Source of the DNA: Candidatus Tenebribacter mawsonii
GTDB taxonomy: Bacteria; Cloacimonadota; Cloacimonadia; Cloacimonadales; TCS61
DNA length: 5,101 nucleotides
Direction: 5' to 3'
NCBI GenBank assembly: GCA_030765665.1
Contig: JAVCCD010000329.1
Coordinates: 1-5,101, forward strand
In this document: positions 1 through 5,101 of the stretch, one piece after another
How positions within the stretch are numbered: the first letter of the stretch is position 1
How the letters are laid out: every line of letters starts with the position of its first letter
The notes under the pieces: model-generated
What the model saw: the letters and a program-made list of their open reading frames with translations, nothing else
Database searches by the model: none
Told to the model about the DNA's origin: nothing
Made by a program: the position numbers and the translations under genes

Positions 1-1485
1 ACAGAAGGCCCTGTTTATCTTGGTGTTCAGTTTTCAAATACTTCATTTCCTGCAACGGGAATTGATAGCTGGGAATGGGATTTTGATGGTGATGGAACTT
101 TTGACAGTACTGAAGAAAATCCATACCATCTCTACACAGAACCAGGTGTATATGATGTAACTCTTAAGATCGAAGTTGATGGTGAATTTGCTGAGATCAC
201 AGTTGCAGGTTATATTACCGCAACAGATGGATCTTCTGTAAGTGGAACTCTATCTGGAGCATGGATACCTGAATTCAATCCTTATGTGATTACAGGCGAT
301 ATTGATATAGCTGCAGGTAATCTACTTTCAATTCAGTCTGGTGTAGAATTACAATTTGATACTGATGTACAATTTACAGTTAATGGACTTCTTGTAGCTG
401 ATGCTTCTTCAACACGAAGCGAGCCAATTATTTTCACCTCAGATACTTCATGGGGTGGCATCAGATTCTTTAATACACTTGAAGATAACATTCTAGCAAA
501 TTGTGAAATCTCTAAGGCTGCTGTTTCAGCAATCAAAGTAGAAGGTGATTCACAAGTTGATGTTATTGGATGTAAGATTTATGATAACAATACAACTTCA
601 CTTGCTGCAATTGAGATTATTGGCTCAGAAAATGTTGTAATTTCACAAAACATAATTGCCAATAATACAAGTACAAGTAATGCTGGTGCTATTAGCTGCA
701 CGGCATCCACACTGGAAATCACAAACAATATTGTTGTTAATAATTCAGGTCAATGGGGAGCATTCAGTTTCAAGAATGATTCTAATGTGATCTTAACAAA
801 TAATACAATAGCTAATAATCTTTCAACTAATACAACTCCATATATGATCTTCTTATTGAATTCAGTTCCAGTTATTACTAATTCAATAATCATTGATAAT
901 GGAGAAGTATACTTCCCACAAAGTACTCCTGAAATTACATACAGTTGTATTACAGGTGGATTTGCCGGCGAAGGAAATATTGATGAGAATCCTATGTTTG
1001 TTGCAGCTACAGAAGGTGACGGTGCTGATTATGACGGATTAGCTGCTGATTGGAATCTGCAAACTGGTTCCCTCTGCATTGATGCTGGAAATCCAGATGC
1101 AATGTACAATGACCTTGATGGATCTAGAAATGATATGGGCGCTTATGGTGGTCCTAATGGATTAGAGCCTACAGATTCTGAGAATAACACAATTAACATA
1201 GCTGCTGTTAATTCAATTTCTGTTTATCCAAATCCATTTAATCCAACAGCTAATATTGCACTCTCAATTAATGAGAACGATATTCTGCATCCTGTATCAG
1301 TTGAAATTTTCAACATAAAAGGTCAGCTTGTAAAAACAATAATTAGTAATGAAGTTGTACAAACAACAAACTTCGTTTGGAATGGAAAAGATAACAATGA
1401 AAATTCCACAGCTAGTGGAATGTACTTTGTAAAACTTAAAACAGCTACTTCTGAAGTTTCTAAGAAGATGTTGTTATTGAAGTAA
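1..1485 (+). CDS. Secreted PKD / beta-helix / T9SS sorting-domain protein, 5' end outside window
   Basis: The frame is open from base 1, so this is the 3' part (494 codons plus TAA) of a longer gene. Codons 2 to about 78 form a PKD domain with WDFDGDG at codons 26-32. Codons about 80-380 form a right-handed parallel beta-helix, with Asn-rich turns every 23-27 residues and the closing motifs CIDAG and DMGAYGGP. Codons about 405-494 are a type A T9SS sorting domain (SVYPNPFNP from codon 407, ending SKKMLLLK). The product is probably exported and either released or anchored at the cell surface. It aligns end to end with the last ~495 codons of the M6 protease gene that follows (1630-4668), so the missing N-terminus may also be an M6 protease; that is inference. 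A GTG at 286 could be taken for a start, but it lies after the PKD domain, has no convincing ribosome site and would cut a continuous homologous reading frame. No catalytic residues are visible in this part. Confidence 0.93.
   Translation, partial: TEGPVYLGVQFSNTSFPATGIDSWEWDFDGDGTFDSTEENPYHLYTEPGVYDVTLKIEVDGEFAEITVAGYITATDGSSVSGTLSGAWIPEFNPYVITGDIDIAAGNLLSIQSGVELQFDTDVQFTVNGLLVADASSTRSEPIIFTSDTSWGGIRFFNTLEDNILANCEISKAAVSAIKVEGDSQVDVIGCKIYDNNTTSLAAIEIIGSENVVISQNIIANNTSTSNAGAISCTASTLEITNNIVVNNSGQWGAFSFKNDSNVILTNNTIANNLSTNTTPYMIFLLNSVPVITNSIIIDNGEVYFPQSTPEITYSCITGGFAGEGNIDENPMFVAATEGDGADYDGLAADWNLQTGSLCIDAGNPDAMYNDLDGSRNDMGAYGGPNGLEPTDSENNTINIAAVNSISVYPNPFNPTANIALSINENDILHPVSVEIFNIKGQLVKTIISNEVVQTTNFVWNGKDNNENSTASGMYFVKLKTATSEVSKKMLLLK
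7..1485 (+). repeat. Tandem paralogous block, copy 1 (PKD + beta-helix + sorting domain)
   Basis: This coding block matches 3181-4668 codon for codon at an offset of 3174 bases. The offset becomes 3177 after a one-codon difference near 605 and 3183 after a two-codon difference near 1160. The proteins are about two-thirds identical by eye, with many synonymous changes. Similarity stops at the stop codons: the downstream sequences and terminators are unrelated. The upstream limit of the duplication lies outside the window. Confidence 0.9.
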
Positions 1486-1508
1486 GAATTAATTAATTCT
1501 AATAATTG

Positions 1509-1540
1509 CGGGAACTATTTGAAATAGTTCCCGTTTTTTT
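1509..1540 (+). terminator. Strong intrinsic terminator after the first surface-protein gene
   Basis: A perfect inverted repeat has arms CGGGAACTATTT (1509-1520) and AAATAGTTCCCG (1522-1533) around one base. In practice it would fold as a 10-11 bp stem with a 3-5 nt loop. Seven T residues follow (1534-1540). It begins 23 bases after the stop codon. The complementary strand has no T-run after the stem, so it should act only on + strand transcripts and separates the two paralogues into different transcripts. Confidence 0.93.
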
Positions 1541-1618
1541 ATACTTGAAAATTATACCTATTAAGTTTTTAAATGGAATAAAATATGCATAATATTAATA
1601 GTATAAAAATTTAATATT
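1541..1618 (+). promoter_or_regulatory. Probable promoter region of the M6 protease gene (elements uncertain)
   Basis: This very AT-rich stretch lies between the terminator and the ribosome site of the next gene, so a promoter is expected here. TTGAAA at 1545-1550 resembles a -35 box and is followed after 17-18 bases by only weak -10 matches (TTTAAA or TTAAAT, 1568-1574). CATAAT at 1588-1593 is a better -10 but has no good -35 partner. I see no clear Bacteroidetes-type TAnnTTTG box. The composition makes chance matches likely, so the exact start site cannot be called. Confidence 0.3.
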
Positions 1619-1623
1619 AGGAG
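1619..1623 (+). promoter_or_regulatory. Ribosome binding site of the M6 protease gene
   Basis: AGGAG ends 6 bases before the ATG at 1630. This is a good Shine-Dalgarno match in an otherwise G-poor leader. It fixes the start, which is followed directly by a Lys/Arg-rich signal-peptide N-region. Confidence 0.85.
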
Positions 1624-1629
1624 TATTTA

Positions 1630-4600
1630 ATGGTAAGAATAAAAAAAATCGTATTCGTATTGATCTTTGTAATGTTATTAACAGCACTATTTGGTGCCTA
1701 TTTAAAAGACCAGCCACAAACCCTAACCCAACCAGATGGGAACATTCTAAAATGTCTTGCTTCAGGTGATGAATTTTATAATTGGCTACATGATGAAAAT
1801 GGATATACAATTATCCAAGATCCTGATACAGGATTTTATGTTTATGCTAATTTGAGCGGAGAGAAATTAATTGCTACAAACTATATAGTAGGACAAATTG
1901 ATCCATTTACAACAGATTTACAAGCTGGAATAAATGTAAAACCAGCGGGATACGAAAGAAGAATTGAAGAATTCAATCAGTTACTTAAAGAAAACAGAAA
2001 CAGAGTTTCTACAACTGGTGATCTAAATAATTTAGTCGTGTTTATCCGATTTGCTGATCAAGTAGAGTTCACTGAACCTATAACTCTTTATGATGGTATG
2101 TTCAATGCAGAAGACGTTAATTCTATGTATCAGTATTTTTATGAAGTATCAGATCAGCAATTGAATGCTACCTCAAGCTTTTACCCTGAACCAAATGGTA
2201 ATTTAATTGTTTCATATCAAAGTCCAAACCCACGTAATTATTATGAAGTTTATAATTCTGTAACAAACCCAAATGGTTATCAACAAGGTCAGCAGGCAAC
2301 AAGAGAGCATGCACTGCTGCAATCAGCAATACAATATGTTGAAACACAAATTCCTGAATCATTAGATTTAGATAATGATGATGATGGATATGTAGATAAT
2401 GTTTGTTTTATTGTGAAGGGAGGAACAGGAGCATGGGCAGATCTGCTTTGGCCGCACATGTGGGCTTTGTATACATATAATGTCTATATTCACGGTGCAC
2501 AAGTCTGGACCTATAATTTTCAATTATCGCAAAGTTTAAGTGGAAGTGGAGTTGGCGTATTATGCCATGAGATGTTTCATTCTTTAGGAGCACCAGACTT
2601 ATATCATTATACAAGTAATGGGATTTCACCTGCTGGATCTTGGGATTTGATGTGTTCCAACACGAACCCGCCTCAGCATATGACTACCTGGATGAAACAC
2701 AGATATGGTCAATGGTTTGACGATGTTCCAGAAATAAATACATCTGGAACATATACTCTAGCTCCGGTTGTAGATTCACCCTACAGCTGTTATAAAATTC
2801 CTTCACCTAACTCAAGCACAGAATTTTTCATGGTTGAATATCGAAAGAAGACAGGAATATTTGAACCAAGCGTTCCTAATGATGGACTTATTATCTATAG
2901 AATTGACCTGAATGAAGATGGCAATGCACAAGGACCACCTGATGAACTTTATATATTCAGACCTGATGGTACAATGACGAATAATGGTAACATTAATGAA
3001 GCTAATTTTTCTGCAGATGCAGGAAGAACAATGTTCAATGACAGCACTAATCCAGCAGCTTTTTTGCAGTATGGTGCACCTGGCGGGATCTTCATATCTG
3101 ATATTGGTTTTGCCGGTGATACTATTGAATTCACATTGAATACTGGTTTGATCCCGATGTTTGAAACAAATGTTCAAACTGGACCTGCATATCTGGGAAT
3201 TCAGTTCACAAACACGTCTTATCCAACCAATGAAATAGACGGTTTTGAATGGGATTTTGATGGAGATGGAACATACGACAGCACAGAAGAAAATCCTTTT
3301 CATTTTTATACAGATCCTGGAGAGTATGATGTGACACTGAGAATCGAAGTTAATGGAGAATTTGCCGAGATAACAGCTGAAGATTACATTAATGTAACCA
3401 ATAGCTCATCGGTAACTGGCAATGTTTCTGGAGCCTGGGTAAGCGACTTTAGTCCTTATATTATTTCCGGTGATATTAATATTGCTGAGGATGATGAACT
3501 TACAATAAATCCTGGAGTTGAATTGCAATTTGCTGAGGACGTTTTGTTTACAGTTAATGGACTTCTAATTGCGGATGCTAGTTCTTCAAGAAGTGAGCCA
3601 ATTGTCTTTAATTCAGATTCTTCTTGGAGTGGAATAAAATTCAACAATACTCAAGAATCCAATATCCTTTCAAATTGTGAAATTTCTAACGCAAATAACT
3701 CTGCAATTAGCATTGAAGTAGATTCTAATGTTGATATTATTGGATGTAAAATATTCGAAAATAACAGTACTTCACAAGGTGCTGCCTTTAAGATTGTAGG
3801 ATCTGATGATGTATTGATCTCACAAAATATCATTGCTAACAACTCAAGTGCAACCAATTCTGGTGGATTTGTTTGTACTGCATCCTCACCTGAGATCTCT
3901 AATAACATTATTGTTAATAATACTGGTTTGTGGGGTGGATTTTACTTCCAAAACAATTCTAATCCCGTTATGATAAATAATACAATTGCCAATAACCAAT
4001 CATTAAATTCAACACCGTACTTGTTCTTCCTTCTAAATTCTGTTCCGATAATTCTTAATTCAGTAATAATTGATAGTGGGAACCTTCATTTCCCTCTTGA
4101 TATTCCTGAGATCACATACAGTTGCGTAACAGGTGGTTTTGAAGGTACGGGCAATATTGATGAAGATCCCATGTTTGTTGCAGCCACTACTGGTGATGGA
4201 ACTAATTACAACGGACTGACAGCTAATTGGAATTTAATGTCCAATTCACCTTGTATCGACGCTGGTCATCCGAACACTATCTATAATGACCTTGATGGAT
4301 CTCAAAATGATATGGGTGCTTATGGAGGTCCTAACTCTTATGCATTGGCTCCAACAGAATCAGACAATAATACGATAAATATTACAAATGCTAACTCAAT
4401 TTCTGTTTATCCTAATCCATTTAATCCGACTACTAATATTTCACTTTCAATTAATGAGAGCGATATACAATCACCAATAACAGTTGAGATTTTTAACATA
4501 AAAGGTCAGCTTGTAAAAACCATTGTGAAAAATCAGATTGTATCAGATACGAACTTTATCTGGCATGGAAAGAACAATAATGGTGATTCTACAGCAAGTG

Positions 4601-4668
4601 GAATGTACTTTATTAAATTGAAAACAGTTGAAACTGATATTTCTAAGAAAATGCTGCTCTTAAAATAA
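1630..4668 (+). CDS. Secreted M6-family zinc metalloprotease with PKD, beta-helix and T9SS sorting domains
   Basis: This complete 1012-residue gene encodes an exported zinc endopeptidase of the M6 (immune inhibitor A-like) family, which probably degrades extracellular protein. Residues 1 to about 23 are a signal peptide (basic start, then a VFVLIFVMLLTALFG core). Residues about 24-125 are the M6-type prodomain (TQPDG, Cys42, SGDEFYNWLHDENGYT). The catalytic domain starts near NLVVFIRFAD (134-143). It carries an Asp-rich, calcium-loop-like segment (246-256) and the zinc motif HEMFHSLGAPD, giving His313, Glu314, His317 and Asp323 with Gly320. Met341 in GSWDLM is the likely Met-turn. The family's later segment is seen as VEYRKKTG and DGLIIYRID (402-426). 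Then come a PKD domain (about 508-590, WDFDGDG at 541-547), a right-handed beta-helix (about 594-901, ending CIDAG and DMGAYGGP) and a T9SS type A sorting domain (about 923-1012). All expected catalytic residues are present. It is flanked by terminators and is probably monocistronic. Its C-terminal half is a paralogue of the preceding gene. The natural substrate cannot be read from the sequence. Confidence 0.95.
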   Translation: MVRIKKIVFVLIFVMLLTALFGAYLKDQPQTLTQPDGNILKCLASGDEFYNWLHDENGYTIIQDPDTGFYVYANLSGEKLIATNYIVGQIDPFTTDLQAGINVKPAGYERRIEEFNQLLKENRNRVSTTGDLNNLVVFIRFADQVEFTEPITLYDGMFNAEDVNSMYQYFYEVSDQQLNATSSFYPEPNGNLIVSYQSPNPRNYYEVYNSVTNPNGYQQGQQATREHALLQSAIQYVETQIPESLDLDNDDDGYVDNVCFIVKGGTGAWADLLWPHMWALYTYNVYIHGAQVWTYNFQLSQSLSGSGVGVLCHEMFHSLGAPDLYHYTSNGISPAGSWDLMCSNTNPPQHMTTWMKHRYGQWFDDVPEINTSGTYTLAPVVDSPYSCYKIPSPNSSTEFFMVEYRKKTGIFEPSVPNDGLIIYRIDLNEDGNAQGPPDELYIFRPDGTMTNNGNINEANFSADAGRTMFNDSTNPAAFLQYGAPGGIFISDIGFAGDTIEFTLNTGLIPMFETNVQTGPAYLGIQFTNTSYPTNEIDGFEWDFDGDGTYDSTEENPFHFYTDPGEYDVTLRIEVNGEFAEITAEDYINVTNSSSVTGNVSGAWVSDFSPYIISGDINIAEDDELTINPGVELQFAEDVLFTVNGLLIADASSSRSEPIVFNSDSSWSGIKFNNTQESNILSNCEISNANNSAISIEVDSNVDIIGCKIFENNSTSQGAAFKIVGSDDVLISQNIIANNSSATNSGGFVCTASSPEISNNIIVNNTGLWGGFYFQNNSNPVMINNTIANNQSLNSTPYLFFLLNSVPIILNSVIIDSGNLHFPLDIPEITYSCVTGGFEGTGNIDEDPMFVAATTGDGTNYNGLTANWNLMSNSPCIDAGHPNTIYNDLDGSQNDMGAYGGPNSYALAPTESDNNTINITNANSISVYPNPFNPTTNISLSINESDIQSPITVEIFNIKGQLVKTIVKNQIVSDTNFIWHGKNNNGDSTASGMYFIKLKTVETDISKKMLLLK
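3181..4668 (+). repeat. Tandem paralogous block, copy 2 (C-terminal half of the M6 protease)
   Basis: This is the partner of the block at 7-1485 in the same orientation. The longest exact matches I found are 26 bases (4495-4520 with 1312-1337, coding for the NIKGQLVK segment of the sorting domain) and 20 bases (3547-3566 with 373-392, coding for FTVNGLL). The rest is diverged at synonymous sites, so this is an old duplication or a shared family module and not a recent copy. Confidence 0.9.
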
Positions 4669-4693
4669 TACATTTTTAACAGCAAATAAATAC

Positions 4694-4720
4694 AAATGCC
4701 TCGGCAACGAGGCGTTTTTT
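4694..4720 (+). terminator. Intrinsic terminator after the M6 protease gene
   Basis: The stem GCCTCG (4698-4703) and CGAGGC (4708-4713) encloses a GCAA tetraloop of the stable GNRA type. A T-G wobble (4697/4714) and A-T pairs extend it on the outside. Six T residues follow (4715-4720). It sits 25 bases after the protease stop and 37 bases before the next start codon, so it separates the protease transcript from the sulfur-carrier genes. Confidence 0.9.
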
Positions 4721-4722
4721 AT

Positions 4723-4757
4723 TTGACACAATACAATAAATAAATTCCATCTTCTAC
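4723..4757 (+). promoter_or_regulatory. Possible promoter / short leader of the sulfur-carrier operon
   Basis: A perfect TTGACA (4723-4728) starts two bases after the T-run of the terminator. There is no good -10 box at 16-18 bases; TAAATT at 4741-4746 is the nearest AT-rich candidate but only 12 bases away. The segment holds no Shine-Dalgarno-like purine run. As a terminator lies just upstream, a promoter is needed close by, but its elements are not clear. Confidence 0.3.
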
Positions 4758-5036
4758 ATGATTAAAATTAAATTCTACAGCCTTATACGAATACACTTGG
4801 AAATTAATGAAGTTGAGATTGAAGCTGACTCAATAACAATTTACGATCTCTTTCTTAAAACAGAACAGCAGATTGGAAAAAAATTCTTATATCTACTTAT
4901 AGACGAAAACAAGCAAATCATTCCCAGTACAATAATTCTTATCAATGGTCGCAATGTTTTCCATTTAGATAAGCTTAATTCATTAGTTGTATGTAACGAT
5001 GAGATCAGCATCTTCCCTCCTGGTGGAGGTGGATAA
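4758..5036 (+). CDS. MoaD/ThiS-family ubiquitin-like sulfur-carrier protein
   Basis: This complete 92-residue protein reads as a MoaD-type beta-grasp sulfur carrier. It has the typical opening strand MIKIKFYSLIR, the matching strand NEVEIEADS, a helix near TIYDLFLKTEQQIG, a central ILINGRNV segment, and a C-terminal DEISIFPPGGGG. In this family an E1-like enzyme adenylates the C-terminal glycine, which is then converted to a thiocarboxylate that donates sulfur, for example to molybdopterin. Length and the FPP-Gly tail favour MoaD over the shorter ThiS, though other sulfur-transfer roles (cysteine, tungstopterin, tRNA thiolation) are possible. The tail has four glycines where many members have only a final pair. 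The start is chosen because the first beta strand begins right at this Met; no ribosome site is visible before it. A probable E1 partner gene starts two bases after the stop, supporting a two-gene or longer operon. Confidence 0.85.
   Translation: MIKIKFYSLIRIHLEINEVEIEADSITIYDLFLKTEQQIGKKFLYLLIDENKQIIPSTIILINGRNVFHLDKLNSLVVCNDEISIFPPGGGG
5025..5030 (+). promoter_or_regulatory. Ribosome binding site of the E1-like gene, inside the sulfur-carrier coding sequence
   Basis: GGAGGT lies 8 bases before the ATG at 5039. It is made by the Gly codons (GGT GGA GGT GGA, 5022-5033) of the preceding gene's C-terminal tail. It is the strongest Shine-Dalgarno match in the window and suggests coupled translation of the carrier and its activating enzyme. 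Confidence 0.8.
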
Positions 5037-5038
5037 AA

Positions 5039-5101
5039 ATGTTTCAAAGAAATATTCAATTCTGGGGTGAAGAGAAGCAACAGCTTTTAGCAAGATCTAC
5101 A
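5039..5101 (+). CDS. ThiF/MoeB/HesA-family E1-like adenylyltransferase, N-terminus only
   Basis: Only 21 codons are visible before the window ends. They read MFQRNIQFWGEE followed by KQQLLARST. This resembles the N-terminal helix of E1-like enzymes (pattern R-N/Q-I-x-L/F-W/x-G-E-E-x-Q-x-x-L), which precedes the Gly-rich ATP-binding loop, here outside the window. Such enzymes adenylate the C-terminal glycine of MoaD/ThiS proteins, and a MoaD-like gene lies two bases upstream. The start has a strong ribosome site (5025-5030). The choice between MoeB, ThiF and HesA cannot be made from this fragment. Confidence 0.75.
   Translation, partial: MFQRNIQFWGEEKQQLLARST

Noticed and set aside
640..900. 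AAT/AAC-rich short repeats that could suggest a DNA repeat array
   Set aside because: The repeats follow the 23-27 residue coils of the beta-helix and encode its Asn turns. They are degenerate at the DNA level, so they reflect protein structure; they are not CRISPR or a satellite.
286..1485. A complete gene starting at the GTG at 286
   Set aside because: The same frame is open back to base 1 and encodes a PKD domain that matches the paralogue. GTG 286 is an internal Val codon and has no convincing ribosome site.
1486..1629. A small RNA or riboswitch between the two large genes
   Set aside because: Apart from the terminator hairpin, this gap is AT-rich sequence with no second stable stem or recognisable conserved RNA motif.
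2812..3303. A 163-codon open frame on the - strand
   Set aside because: It lies fully inside the M6 protease gene, has a low-complexity Cys/Ile-rich translation with no recognisable domain, and lacks a ribosome site. It is a by-product of the coding strand.
4841..5080. A - strand open frame across the sulfur-carrier gene and the start of the E1-like gene
   Set aside because: It overlaps two well-supported + strand genes, and its translation shows no family resemblance.
1..5101. Mobile element or phage signatures
   Set aside because: There is no transposase, integrase, terminal inverted repeat or attachment-like duplication. The only large repeat is the paralogous coding block.

Overview
The window is AT-rich and every gene I can support is on the + strand. 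Two large genes encode secreted surface proteins ending in a Por/type IX secretion (T9SS) type A sorting domain (YPNPFNP ... NIKGQLVKT ... SGMYF.KLKT ... SKKMLLLK). This points to the Fibrobacteres-Chlorobi-Bacteroidetes superphylum. The wording of the tail and the M6 protease prodomain look most like Candidatus Cloacimonadota or a neighbouring candidate phylum, but that is recognition by eye and not a phylogenetic result.

Layout. Bases 1-1485 are the 3' part of a gene that begins upstream of the window; the visible part encodes a PKD domain, a right-handed beta-helix and the sorting domain. It ends at a strong intrinsic terminator (1509-1540). Bases 1630-4668 hold a complete 1012-residue gene: signal peptide, M6 prodomain, M6 zinc metalloprotease (HEMFHSLGAPD), then the same PKD, beta-helix and sorting modules. 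The last ~495 codons of the two genes are collinear, differ by only two small in-frame indels and are about two-thirds identical in protein by eye, so they are tandem paralogues. A second terminator (4694-4720) closes this gene. Bases 4758-5036 encode a small MoaD-type sulfur-carrier protein ending in FPPGGGG. Two bases after its stop, a gene starts that looks like its E1-type activating enzyme (ThiF/MoeB/HesA) and runs off the window at 5101.

How the genes work together. The two large proteins are probably exported through the Sec system and then carried across or anchored at the outer membrane. The M6 protease would act on extracellular protein, with PKD and beta-helix modules as spacer or binding parts. 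The sulfur-carrier and E1 pair is a separate housekeeping unit: the E1 would adenylate the C-terminal glycine of the carrier for thiocarboxylate formation, for molybdenum/tungsten pterin or another sulfur-transfer pathway. The terminators separate these units, so nothing links the proteases and the sulfur carrier beyond adjacency.

I see no tRNA, rRNA, CRISPR array, insertion sequence or phage gene, and no clearly new multi-gene system. The main points of interest are the tandem protease-type paralogues, a conserved Cys-Cys-Asn-Asn-Asn-Ser ladder in their beta-helices, and a glycine tail whose codons double as the ribosome binding site of the next gene.
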